Shown here: positions 26,189-33,793 of the stretch, piece after piece
Numbering within the stretch: the stretch's first letter is position 1
Layout: every line of letters begins with the position of its first letter
NCBI RefSeq assembly: GCF_015351245.1
Contig: NZ_JADKSO010000002.1
Coordinates: 124,001 to 188,000, forward strand
From: Rathayibacter sp. VKM Ac-2879
GTDB lineage: Bacteria; Actinomycetota; Actinomycetes; Actinomycetales; Microbacteriaceae
Direction: 5' to 3'
DNA length: 64,000 nt
The notes under the pieces: generated by a model
The model's database searches: none
What the model was told of the DNA's origin: nothing
The model's input: only the letters and a program-made list of their open reading frames with translations
Made by a program: the position numbers and the translations under genes

Positions 26189-26845
26189 GTGCCTCTTGGA
26201 AACCTCGTCGATCGTCCGTTCGGCGAATCCTCCCAGGTGAGGAACGAGCCTGTTCAGGTGCGCAGCGCTGCGCGGCTCGCCTCCCTGCTCGACGCCGCTG
26301 CAGCCGTCGTCGACGAGGTCGGCTTCGATCGCCTGACGACCGCCATGGTCGCCGAGCGCGCGGGCGCCGCGATCGGCACCGTCTACCGCTACTTCCCGGA
26401 CCGCATCGCGGTACTGCAGGCGCTGCGCGAGCGAGCGCTCGACCGCTTCCGTCGTCGTGTGATCACGCAGATCCGCGACACGACCCCCGCCGACTGGTGG
26501 GGGGCCGTCGACTGCGCCGTCGACGCCTTCTGCGAGATGCACCGCCACGAGCCCGGCTTCCGCTCGATCCGTTTCGTCGACACCATCCACGCGCCCGAGG
26601 CGGCGGGAGAGGCATTCGAGGCCGGCTTCTTCGCCCGGCGCTTCGCCGAGATCCTCTCCTCCGAGTACGGCCTGCCGGGAGGCGCCCAGCTCTCGTTCCG
26701 CCTCGAGGTCACGATCGAGGTCGCCGACGCTCTTCTGACGCGAGCCTTCCTGATGGACCCGCAGGGCGATCAGCGCTTCATCGACGAGGCCAGGACCCTT
26801 CTGCGCGACTATCTCTCTGCGCATTACGGTCCTCTCGACGCCTGA
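26189..26845 (+). CDS. TetR/AcrR-family transcriptional regulator
   Basis: 218 residues. The N-terminal helix-turn-helix covers about residues 25-75 (AAAVVDEVGFDRLTTAMVAERAG, then IGTVYRYFPDRIAVLQAL). The remaining helical part is the ligand-binding and dimer domain. The GTG at 26189 is chosen for AAGGAG seven bases upstream. It lies 124 bases upstream of, and parallel to, the osmoprotectant ABC operon; a 7-bp inverted repeat in that gap is a candidate operator, so it may regulate the transporter. Confidence 0.88.
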   Translation: MPLGNLVDRPFGESSQVRNEPVQVRSAARLASLLDAAAAVVDEVGFDRLTTAMVAERAGAAIGTVYRYFPDRIAVLQALRERALDRFRRRVITQIRDTTPADWWGAVDCAVDAFCEMHRHEPGFRSIRFVDTIHAPEAAGEAFEAGFFARRFAEILSSEYGLPGGAQLSFRLEVTIEVADALLTRAFLMDPQGDQRFIDEARTLLRDYLSAHYGPLDA

Positions 26846-26907
26846 TCGCCTTAGCCCTTTCCTCACGAAGCCGCAACACTGCGCCATCCGAGTTGGCAGC
26901 CGCCTCC

Positions 26908-26935
26908 GAACCGTGTTGGGTTGACGGAACGGTTC
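26908..26935. promoter_or_regulatory. Inverted repeat upstream of the ABC importer operon (candidate operator)
   Basis: GAACCGT (26908-26914) and ACGGTTC (26929-26935) form a perfect 7-bp inverted repeat with a 14-base spacer, 21 bp centre to centre (two helical turns). It lies 34 bases before the first gene of the importer operon. TTGACG (26921-26926) between the arms could be a -35. Confidence 0.4.
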
Positions 26936-26969
26936 TGACCAGGACCACGGGACGAGGAAGAGCAGGACC

Positions 26970-27800
26970 GTGATCGAATTCCGCGGAGTGAGCAAGCAAT
27001 ACCCCGACGGCACCCGCGCGGTGGACGACTTCTCGCTCGTCTTGCCCTCGCGGCAGACGACCGTCTTCGTCGGCTCGTCGGGCTGCGGCAAGACGACGAT
27101 CCTGCGGATGATCAACCGCATGATCGAACCCACCTCGGGGACGATCGAGATCGACGGCGAGGACATCTCGACGCTGCCGGCCGTCGGACTCCGGCGCCGA
27201 ATCGGCTACGTGATGCAGAACTCGGGGCTGCTTCCCCACCGCCGTGTCATCGACAACATCGCGACCGTGCCGCGTCTCACCGGAGTCGCCAAGAGGCTCG
27301 CCCACGAGCGGGCGCTCGAGCTCATGGACACGGTGGGGCTCGACCGCTCGCTCGCCTCCCGCTACCCGAGCCAGCTCTCCGGGGGGCAGCAGCAGCGTGT
27401 AGGAGTCGCGCGCGGGCTTGCCGTCGACCCGAACATCCTCCTGATGGACGAGCCGTTCGGCGCCGTCGACCCGCTCGTGCGTGCCGACCTGCAGCGCGAG
27501 ACCCTCCGTCTCCAGGACGAGCTCGACAAGACGGTGGTCTTCGTCACGCACGACATCGACGAGGCGTTCCTCCTCGGCGACCAGGTCGTCATCCTCGAGA
27601 AGGGCGGACGTATCGCTCAGAAGGGCTCTCCGGCCGAGATCCTCGCGCGGCCCGCGAGCGACTTCGTGGCGGGCTTCGTCGGCGCCGACCGTGGCAAGCG
27701 CTCCCTCCGCATCGAGGAGCGGGACGGTGCACGGATCGTCGTCGACGCAGAAGGCCGACCGACCGGTGTGCTCCGCTCCGAGGACGGCGCCGGCGCGTGA
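26970..27800 (+). CDS. Compatible-solute ABC transporter ATP-binding protein (ProV/OpuCA type)
   Basis: 276 residues. Walker A GSSGCGKTT, signature LSGGQQQRVGVARGL, Walker B ILLMDEPFGAVDP, switch His in VTHD. Energises import of glycine betaine, choline or a similar solute, judged from its operon partners. The tail of about 40 residues is too short for the tandem CBS domains that sense ionic strength in OpuA/OpuC proteins. GTG start; stop overlaps the permease start (GTGA). Confidence 0.9.
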   Translation: MIEFRGVSKQYPDGTRAVDDFSLVLPSRQTTVFVGSSGCGKTTILRMINRMIEPTSGTIEIDGEDISTLPAVGLRRRIGYVMQNSGLLPHRRVIDNIATVPRLTGVAKRLAHERALELMDTVGLDRSLASRYPSQLSGGQQQRVGVARGLAVDPNILLMDEPFGAVDPLVRADLQRETLRLQDELDKTVVFVTHDIDEAFLLGDQVVILEKGGRIAQKGSPAEILARPASDFVAGFVGADRGKRSLRIEERDGARIVVDAEGRPTGVLRSEDGAGA

Positions 27801-28483
27801 ACTGGGTCGTCAACAACACGGATGCGATCGTCGCGAACCTCCTGGCGCACCTCGCGCTCTCGGTGCCCCCGATCCTCCTGAGCTTCGTGATCTCGCTGCC
27901 GTTCGGCTGGTTCGCCAACCGCTACCGCTGGAGCCGCGGGGCGCTGCTCACGGGGCTCGGCGTGCTCTACGCGATCCCGTCCCTGGCGATGTTCATCCTC
28001 CTGCCGGTGCTGTTGGGCATCCCCCTCCGCTCGCCCGCCAACGTGATCACGGGGCTCACCCTGTACGGAGTCGCGCTGATGGTGCGCACGACCTCGGATG
28101 CCCTCGGCGCGGTCTCGGAGGATGTCCGTCAGTCCGCGACGGCGATGGGCTACTCGGCCTGGGCGCGGTTCTGGAGGGTCGAGTTCCCGCTGGCCGGCCC
28201 GGTGCTGCTCTCGGGACTTCGGGTGGTGACGGTCAGCACCGTCAGCCTTGTGACGGTCGGCGCGGTGCTGGGCATCCAGAGCCTCGGCCTGCTGTTCACC
28301 GACGGCTTCCAGCGCGGTATCACGGGCGAGATCGTCACGGGCATCGTGCTCACCATCGCACTCGCACTCGCGCTCGACGGGCTGCTGGTGCTCCTCGGAC
28401 GCCTCCTGATGCCGTGGACCGCGATCGACAGGACGCGCCGCGTCCGTCGCGCCGTCCCGCTCGGGAAGGCGGTGACTCCGTGA
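27797..28483 (+). CDS. Compatible-solute ABC transporter permease (OpuCB/ProW type)
   Basis: 228 residues with about five or six membrane helices and the binding-protein-dependent transport signature around SATAMGYSAWARFWRVEFPLAGP (EAA loop region contacting the ATPase). GTG overlaps the ATPase stop, and the next permease overlaps this stop, both as GTGA. The operon therefore makes a heteromeric transmembrane pair. Confidence 0.9.
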   Translation: MNWVVNNTDAIVANLLAHLALSVPPILLSFVISLPFGWFANRYRWSRGALLTGLGVLYAIPSLAMFILLPVLLGIPLRSPANVITGLTLYGVALMVRTTSDALGAVSEDVRQSATAMGYSAWARFWRVEFPLAGPVLLSGLRVVTVSTVSLVTVGAVLGIQSLGLLFTDGFQRGITGEIVTGIVLTIALALALDGLLVLLGRLLMPWTAIDRTRRVRRAVPLGKAVTP

Positions 28484-29232
28484 ACCTCATCGTCGAGGCG
28501 TTCGCCTGGATCGGCGACCCCGTGCACTGGAGCGGCACGTACGCGATCCCCACCCGCATCGCTCAGCACCTGGGCATCAGCCTCCTGGTCCTCGTCCTCT
28601 CCTCGGCCCTCGCGATTCCGCTCGGCTATCTGATCGGACACACCGGACGCGGCAAGGGCATCGCGGTCCCGCTCGCGGGAGGCTTGCGCGCCCTGCCCAC
28701 ACTCGGCGTGCTCGTGCTCGCGGCGATGAGCCTCGGACTCGGCCTGGGCGCACCCCTGATCGCGCTCGTGATCCTCGCCGTGCCCTCCGTGCTCGCGGGC
28801 GCCTACTCCGGCCTCGAGGCGGTGGACCGTCGCACGATCGACGCCGCCCGCGCGGTCGGCATGACGCAGTGGCAGGTGCTCACCCGTGTCGAGATCCCGC
28901 TCGGCCTGCCGCTGCTGATTGGCGGCCTCCGCTCGGCCGCGCTGCAGATCATCGCGACCGCGACCCTTGCCGACTTCATCGGCGCAGGCGGCCTGGGGCA
29001 CTACATCTTCCAGGGCGTCAAGGCGGGCGACTATGCGCAGATGCTGGCGGGCTCGATCCTGGTGATCGCGCTGACCCTGCTCAGCGAGGTCGTGTTCTCG
29101 GTGCTCCAGCGGGTCGCCGTGCCGCGCGGAGTGGTGCTCGGACTCTCGGGCGCCTCCCGTCGCACAGGTTTCCGCGCCTCGTCGCCCCGGCGACGCGCGG
29201 TGGTGGGAATCCCCATCGAAGAAGGGAAATAG
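28480..29232 (+). CDS. Compatible-solute ABC transporter permease (OpuCD type)
   Basis: 250 residues, about six membrane helices. The EAA loop is DAARAVGMTQWQVLTRVEIPLGLP, followed by LADFIGAGGLGHYIFQG, typical of OpuCB/OpuCD permeases. An Arg-rich cytoplasmic tail ends the protein. The binding-protein gene starts two bases after the stop. Confidence 0.9.
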   Translation: MNLIVEAFAWIGDPVHWSGTYAIPTRIAQHLGISLLVLVLSSALAIPLGYLIGHTGRGKGIAVPLAGGLRALPTLGVLVLAAMSLGLGLGAPLIALVILAVPSVLAGAYSGLEAVDRRTIDAARAVGMTQWQVLTRVEIPLGLPLLIGGLRSAALQIIATATLADFIGAGGLGHYIFQGVKAGDYAQMLAGSILVIALTLLSEVVFSVLQRVAVPRGVVLGLSGASRRTGFRASSPRRRAVVGIPIEEGK

Positions 29233-29234
29233 AC

Positions 29235-30161
29235 ATGTTCACAGCACATCTCACGAAGGGCCGTGTCGCGCTGGCCGCACTCGCGGTCGGTGCCGTCGTG
29301 GCACTGGCAGGGTGTTCCTCGAGCGATCCGCTCGCGCAGGGGACGAGTGCGGCCGGCGGCGAGACCCTCGTCGTCGGCTCGCAGGACTACTACTCGAACG
29401 AGATCCTGGCCGAGATCTACGCCCAGGCCCTCGAGGGTCAGGGCTACACGGTCCAGAGGCAGTTGCGCATCGGGCAGCGCGAGATCTACCTCCCCGAGAT
29501 CGAGAGCGGCGCGATCGACGTCTTCCCTGAGTACGACGGCAGCCTCTTGCAGGCGCTCCAGCCGGACGCGACGGCCACGACCGCGAGCGACGTCTACTCG
29601 GCGCTGGGCGCGGCGCTTCCTGACGGCCTGCGCGCGCTCGACGCCGCCGGCGCCAGCGACCAGAACTCGTACACCGTCACCCGGGCGTACGCCGACACGT
29701 GGAAGCTGACCGACATCGCGTCGCTCAAGAACGTGACGGAGCCGATCGTGCTGGGCGGCAACTCCGAGCTGCAGACGCGTCCTTATGGGCCGCAGGCGCT
29801 CTCGTCGAAGTACGGCATCACCACCACATTCCAGGCCATCGAAGACAGCGGCGGATCCACGACCGTGAACGCGCTCACCAGCAACCAGATCCAGCTGGCG
29901 AACATCTACACGGCCGACCCCAACATCAAGAAGAACGACCTCGTCGCGCTGCAGGACCCTGACGGCCTCTTCGTGGCCGACAACGTCGTGCCGATCGTCT
30001 CGAAGAAGGTCGACGACAAGGCCGCGGCGATCCTCGACCAGGTGAGCGCGAAGCTCACCGCCGACGACCTCGTGGAGCTCAACTCCGAGAGTGTCAACGA
30101 CCAGAAGTCGGCCGCCTCCATCGCGGGCGAATGGCTGAAGTCGGCGGGCATCGTCAGCTAG
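29235..30161 (+). CDS. Compatible-solute ABC transporter substrate-binding lipoprotein
   Basis: 308 residues. Signal peptide with lipobox LAGC (Cys about residue 26), so it is tethered outside the membrane. The mature part starts with LVVGSQDYYSNEILAEIYAQ and includes EIYLPEIESGAIDVFPEYDG, characteristic of the OsmF/OpuCC family of quaternary-amine binding proteins. The aromatic ligand cage cannot be verified by eye. Last gene of the operon, followed by a 13-bp terminator stem. Confidence 0.9.
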   Translation: MFTAHLTKGRVALAALAVGAVVALAGCSSSDPLAQGTSAAGGETLVVGSQDYYSNEILAEIYAQALEGQGYTVQRQLRIGQREIYLPEIESGAIDVFPEYDGSLLQALQPDATATTASDVYSALGAALPDGLRALDAAGASDQNSYTVTRAYADTWKLTDIASLKNVTEPIVLGGNSELQTRPYGPQALSSKYGITTTFQAIEDSGGSTTVNALTSNQIQLANIYTADPNIKKNDLVALQDPDGLFVADNVVPIVSKKVDDKAAAILDQVSAKLTADDLVELNSESVNDQKSAASIAGEWLKSAGIVS

Positions 30162-30179
30162 ATCCCGGCACTCTCTCTC

Positions 30180-30213
30180 GGAGGCGCGTCACTCGTCGAG
30201 GTGACGCGCCTCC
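30180..30213. terminator. Bidirectional terminator overlapping the end of dedA
   Basis: Perfect 13-bp stem GGAGGCGCGTCAC (30180-30192) with GTGACGCGCCTCC (30201-30213), loop of eight bases. It ends the importer operon on the plus strand. It also encodes the last residues and stop of the minus-strand DedA gene. Confidence 0.75.
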
Positions 30214-30827
30214 GCTCGTGAGAGGAGCTTCTTGCCGCCGAGCACGAGCAGAGCGAAGAGCACGATCACCCCGACGAAGACGTAGCCCGCGCTGTGCAGG
30301 CTGTCGGAGAGCTCGCGGTAGCCACCCGCCGCCGCGGCTCCGACGCCGACGTAGGCGAACGACCACAGGATGCAGGCCGGGGTCGTCCAGGCGATGAAGG
30401 TGCGATAGCGCATCCCGCTCATGCCCACGGTGAGCGGGATGAGCGAGTGAAGGACCGGGAGGAAGCGAGAGAGGAAGACCGCGATCCCGCCGCGACGGGC
30501 GAGGTAGCGCTCGGCTCGCGTCCAGTTCTTCTCGCCGAGGCGTCGCCCCAGGCGGGAGGCGCGGATGCGGGGGCCGAACCACCGGCCGAGCCAGAAGCCC
30601 AGCGATTCTCCGCAGAGCGCGCCGACGATGACGGTGACCGCGAGCGCCACGAACTGCAGCGGAGTCGTGACTCCCGTCGCGCTCACGATCACGATCGTGT
30701 CGCCCGGCACCACGAGGCCCGCGAGGATCGTGGTCTCGAAGAAGATCGCGAGGCCGGACAGGAGGGTGCGCCACACCGGGGGGACGCCCACGACGAACGC
30801 GAGGATGTCGGACAGGGCGTCGTTCAT
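30189..30827 (-). CDS. DedA family membrane protein
   Basis: 212 residues, multi-helix membrane protein of the DedA/SNARE-associated family. Members are linked to undecaprenyl-phosphate or phospholipid flipping and membrane potential maintenance. Family segments include ETTILAGLVVPGDTIVI, the conserved GxxxGYWxGR-like ESLGFWLGRWFG, and FLSRFLPVLHSLIPLTVGMSGMRY. The ATG at 30827 has AGGAGG eight bases upstream and overlaps the stop of a 29-codon leader ORF as ATGA. Confidence 0.9.
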   Translation of the reverse strand: MNDALSDILAFVVGVPPVWRTLLSGLAIFFETTILAGLVVPGDTIVIVSATGVTTPLQFVALAVTVIVGALCGESLGFWLGRWFGPRIRASRLGRRLGEKNWTRAERYLARRGGIAVFLSRFLPVLHSLIPLTVGMSGMRYRTFIAWTTPACILWSFAYVGVGAAAAGGYRELSDSLHSAGYVFVGVIVLFALLVLGGKKLLSRAEARHLDE

Positions 30828-30913
30828 CGCGCGCCTCCTGTGGCGACGGGCCGGAGGGCGTGGACCGCTCGGGAGGCGCCGGTGCGCGCGATGCGGCTCC
30901 CGATGCTCGACAT
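30824..30913 (-). CDS. Putative 29-residue leader ORF coupled to dedA
   Basis: On the minus strand an ATG at 30913 lies six bases after TACCAT and opens a 29-codon frame beginning MSSIGSRIARTG and rich in Arg and Ala. Its TGA overlaps the dedA ATG (ATGA), and the dedA ribosome-binding site AGGAGG lies inside it. The arrangement fits a leaderless leader ORF with translational coupling; whether the peptide itself matters is unknown. Confidence 0.4.
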   Translation of the reverse strand: MSSIGSRIARTGASRAVHALRPVATGGAR

Positions 30914-30919
30914 GGCTCG

Positions 30920-30925
30920 ATGGTA
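30920..30925 (-). promoter_or_regulatory. -10 element upstream of dedA and its leader ORF
   Basis: TACCAT on the minus strand, six bases before the leader ATG at 30913. Confidence 0.5.
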
Positions 30926-31050
30926 CGGCGCGGTGCCTGGACGTGAGGAGGGTGCGCCGCCGACGACCGCGAGGCGCAGAGAGGGCTCGCACGAACGACC
31001 AGCCGCGGGAGCTCACGAGTCTTTCTGCCCATCTGCTGTGAAAAAGGAAG

Positions 31051-31198
31051 GCGATCGCTCAGGATGGGCGTCGACTCGCGATCGCTCGGCGTCGAGAGGT
31101 CAGCGGGCGCGTCTCCGCCACCGGGGAGGCTGCTTCGGCAGCGTCCGCGGGGTGGAGTCGCTCGACGTCGAGACGGTGTGTCTCGACGTCGAGCGATC
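31051..31198. repeat. Palindromic repeat array upstream of cydABDC
   Basis: Element GATCGCTCGACGTCGAGA occurs as a degenerate copy at about 31080-31097, a near-perfect copy at 31157-31173, and a perfect inverted copy at 31181-31198. A partial copy (GATCGCTC) lies at 31053-31060. The last two form a 17-bp inverted repeat (31158-31174 with 31180-31196) around five bases. Each full copy contains the palindrome CTCGACGTCGAG or a one-mismatch version. Probably operator sites, about 130-270 bp before the cydA start. Confidence 0.55.
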
Positions 31199-31324
31199 TC
31201 GTGCGGAGGGGGTGCCCGCGTGCCCGCGCCACCACCCCGACTCGGGGGGCGCCATGATCGCGGGATGGCCCGCACATCCGCTCCAGTGCTGGGATCGGAG
31301 GCCGTCCGACCGCTCTCGCCGACC

Positions 31325-31330
31325 TAGGCT
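31325..31330 (+). promoter_or_regulatory. -10 element of cydABDC (leaderless geometry)
   Basis: TAGGCT ends seven bases before the cydA GTG at 31338. Confidence 0.6.
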
Positions 31331-31337
31331 CAGGGCC

Positions 31338-32747
31338 GTGAACGAACTCCTGGATCCGCTCCTGCTGTCGAGGTGGCAGTTCGGCCTGGCGACGATCTAC
31401 CACTTCCTCTTCGTGCCTCTCACCATCGGCATGGCCCTCACCGTCGCCATCTTCCAGACCTGCTGGGTGCGCACCGGGAAGGTGCACTACCTCCAGCTGA
31501 CGAAGTTCTTCGGGAAGCTCTTCCTCATCAATTTCGCGATGGGCGTGGTGACCGGGATCGTGCAGGAGTTCCAGTTCGGGATGAACTGGAGCGACTACTC
31601 ACGGTTCGTCGGAGACGTCTTCGGCGCGCCGCTCGCCTTCGAGGGGCTGCTCGCCTTCTTCCTCGAGGCGACCTTCATCGGACTGTGGATCTTCGGCTGG
31701 GACAAGCTTCCCGAGAAGTTGCACCTCGCGACCATCTGGCTGACCACCCTCGGCACCACCCTCTCGGCGTACTTCATCATCGCCGCGAACGCCTTCATGC
31801 AGAACCCGGTCGGGTTCCAGATCAACGAGACGAAGGGTCGCGCGGAACTCACCGACATCTGGGCGCTCCTCACCAACAAGGTCGCGCTCGCCGCCTTCCC
31901 GCACACGATCTTCGCGTGCTTCATGGTCTCTGCCGCCGTCATCATCAGCGTCTCGGCCTACCACCTCTCGCGCCGCCAGCACCTCGACACCATGCGCCCC
32001 GCGTTCACCTTCGGCGCGGGGCTGATGGTCATCAGCGGCATCCTCACCATCGTCACCGGCGACTCCCTCGGCCTGGCCATGGTCGACACCCAGCCGATGA
32101 AGATGGCGGCGGCGGAGGCGCTCTACACGACGTCGACCGGCGCGAACGCCTCCTTCTCGATCTTCACCTGGGGCACTCCCGACGGGTCGAGCGAGCTGTT
32201 CTCGATCCGCATCCCCTACCTCCTCTCCTTCCTGTCGACCCACACCTTCACGGGCACGGTCGAAGGGATCAACGACCTCCAGGCGCAGTACAGCACGGTC
32301 TACGGACCGGGCGACTACACGCCGATCATCTGGGTCACCTATTGGGCTTTCCGCTGGATGATCGCGCTCGGCGTCCTCTCGATCGGCGTCGCCGCAGCCG
32401 GCCTCTTCTTCACGAGAAAGGGGCGGGAGCCCCGACGCTGGATGTGGAAGATCGCCATCTGGGCGGCCCCGCTGCCGCTGGTGGCGATGATCGTCGGCTG
32501 GGTCTTCACCGAGATGGGCCGTCAGCCATGGCTGGTGTTCGGTCTGCTCACGACGGCCGACGGAGTCTCGCCCGGCGTGAGCGGCGTGGAGGTCATGATC
32601 TCGCTGATCGCGTTCACCGCGATCTACGGCGCTCTCGCCGTCGTCGAGTTCCGCCTGATCAAGAAGGCCGCCCAGGCCGGCCCCGACGACGCCCCCGAGG
32701 TCGACGAGGACAGCGGTCGCCCGCAGCTCGTCGGCACGGTCTACTGA
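31338..32747 (+). CDS. cydA: Cytochrome bd ubiquinol/menaquinol oxidase subunit I
   Basis: 469 residues, about nine membrane helices, carrying haems b558, b595 and d. It oxidises quinol and reduces oxygen with high affinity. N-terminal SRWQFGLATIYHFLFVPLTIG has the haem-ligand His, and the quinol-site region GRQPWLVFGLLTTADG is intact. Length fits the short Q-loop (non-E. coli) class. The GTG at 31338 is set by the TAGGCT -10; longer upstream frames have no membrane-protein character. cydB follows after 13 bases. Confidence 0.95.
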   Translation: MNELLDPLLLSRWQFGLATIYHFLFVPLTIGMALTVAIFQTCWVRTGKVHYLQLTKFFGKLFLINFAMGVVTGIVQEFQFGMNWSDYSRFVGDVFGAPLAFEGLLAFFLEATFIGLWIFGWDKLPEKLHLATIWLTTLGTTLSAYFIIAANAFMQNPVGFQINETKGRAELTDIWALLTNKVALAAFPHTIFACFMVSAAVIISVSAYHLSRRQHLDTMRPAFTFGAGLMVISGILTIVTGDSLGLAMVDTQPMKMAAAEALYTTSTGANASFSIFTWGTPDGSSELFSIRIPYLLSFLSTHTFTGTVEGINDLQAQYSTVYGPGDYTPIIWVTYWAFRWMIALGVLSIGVAAAGLFFTRKGREPRRWMWKIAIWAAPLPLVAMIVGWVFTEMGRQPWLVFGLLTTADGVSPGVSGVEVMISLIAFTAIYGALAVVEFRLIKKAAQAGPDDAPEVDEDSGRPQLVGTVY

Positions 32748-32760
32748 GGAAGGCATCAGC

Positions 32761-33780
32761 ATGGATCTCGCGCACCTCGACCTGCCCACGGTGTGGTTCT
32801 GGATCGTCGCCGTGTTCTTCCTCGGCTACTTCGTCCTCGACGGCTTCGACTTCGGCGTCGGGATGTCGCTGCCGTTCCTCGGCCGCGACGACACCGACCG
32901 CCGTGTGCTCATCAACACGATCGGCCCCGTCTGGGACCTCAACGAGACGTGGGTGATCGTGGCGGGCGCCTCGATGTTCGCGGCCTTCCCGGAGTGGTAC
33001 GCGACGCTGTTCAGCGGCTTCTACCTCCCGCTGCTGCTCATCCTCCTGGCGCTCATCGCCCGCGGCGTCTCGTTCGAGTACCGGCACCAGCGACCAGAAG
33101 CGGCCTGGAAGAAGCGGTTCGACACGATGATCGTCGTCGGCTCGGCCGTGCCCGCGTTCCTCTGGGGAGTCGCGTTCGCCAACATCGTGCACGGCGTGCC
33201 GATGGACGCCGATCACAACTACATCGGCACGGTGTTCGACCTGCTCAACCCCTACGCGCTCCTGGGCGGCGCGACGACCCTCCTGCTCTTCTTCACGCAC
33301 GGCGTCGTGTTCGTCTCGCTCAAGACCGAGGGCGAGATCCGGGAGCGGGCTCGTCGGCTCGCGGGCCGCTCGGGACTGGCGACGATCGCGATCGCGGCGA
33401 CGTTCCTCGCCTGGACGAACGTCGAGCACGGGAGCGTCGCCTCCTGGCTGCTCTCGGTCGCAGCGGCGGTGACGCTGGTCCTCGCCTGGATCGCGAACGC
33501 CCGGGCACGCGAGGGCCGCGCCTTCGCTCTGCTCGCGCTCACCATCGCTCTCGCGGTGCTGGTGCTGTTCACGACGCTGTTCCCGGCGGTGATGCCCGCC
33601 TCGAACGTCGCCGCCTACGGACTGACGATCGAGAACGCCTCCAGCACGCCCTATACGCTGACCGTCATGAGCTGGACCGCCCTGGTGTTCGTGCCGCTCA
33701 TCGTCGGCTACCAGGCCTGGACCTACTGGATCTTCCGCAAGCGCATCGGCCGGTCGCACATCCCGGTCGACGCGCACTGA
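32761..33780 (+). CDS. cydB: Cytochrome bd oxidase subunit II
   Basis: 339 residues with eight or nine membrane helices; structural partner of CydA. Family features are LDGFDFGVGMSLPFLGRDD near residue 25 and GPVWDLNETWVIVAGASMFAAFP. Ribosome-binding AGGAAG lies before the ATG. cydD follows 13 bases after the stop, so all four cyd genes form one unit. Confidence 0.95.
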   Translation: MDLAHLDLPTVWFWIVAVFFLGYFVLDGFDFGVGMSLPFLGRDDTDRRVLINTIGPVWDLNETWVIVAGASMFAAFPEWYATLFSGFYLPLLLILLALIARGVSFEYRHQRPEAAWKKRFDTMIVVGSAVPAFLWGVAFANIVHGVPMDADHNYIGTVFDLLNPYALLGGATTLLLFFTHGVVFVSLKTEGEIRERARRLAGRSGLATIAIAATFLAWTNVEHGSVASWLLSVAAAVTLVLAWIANARAREGRAFALLALTIALAVLVLFTTLFPAVMPASNVAAYGLTIENASSTPYTLTVMSWTALVFVPLIVGYQAWTYWIFRKRIGRSHIPVDAH

Positions 33781-33793
33781 GCCGCGGCCCACC

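Larger units (their letters stand above)
30828..31337. other. 510-bp spacer between dedA and cydA
   Basis: No conserved protein-coding gene. From left to right it holds the dedA leader ORF and its -10 (30920-30925), a stretch where nothing is recognised (about 30930-31045), the repeat array at 31051-31198, a further unassigned stretch, and the cydA -10 (31325-31330). Open frames crossing the region on both strands have no recognisable domains. Confidence 0.6.

Noticed and set aside
31030-31050. Possible Rex operator (TGTGAA at 31037) upstream of cydA
   Set aside because: Only one half-site is present; the partner TTCACA arm is missing at the right distance.
31051-31198. CRISPR-like repeats
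   Set aside because: Copies are degenerate, in both orientations and irregularly spaced, with no cas genes nearby. They fit operator sites better.
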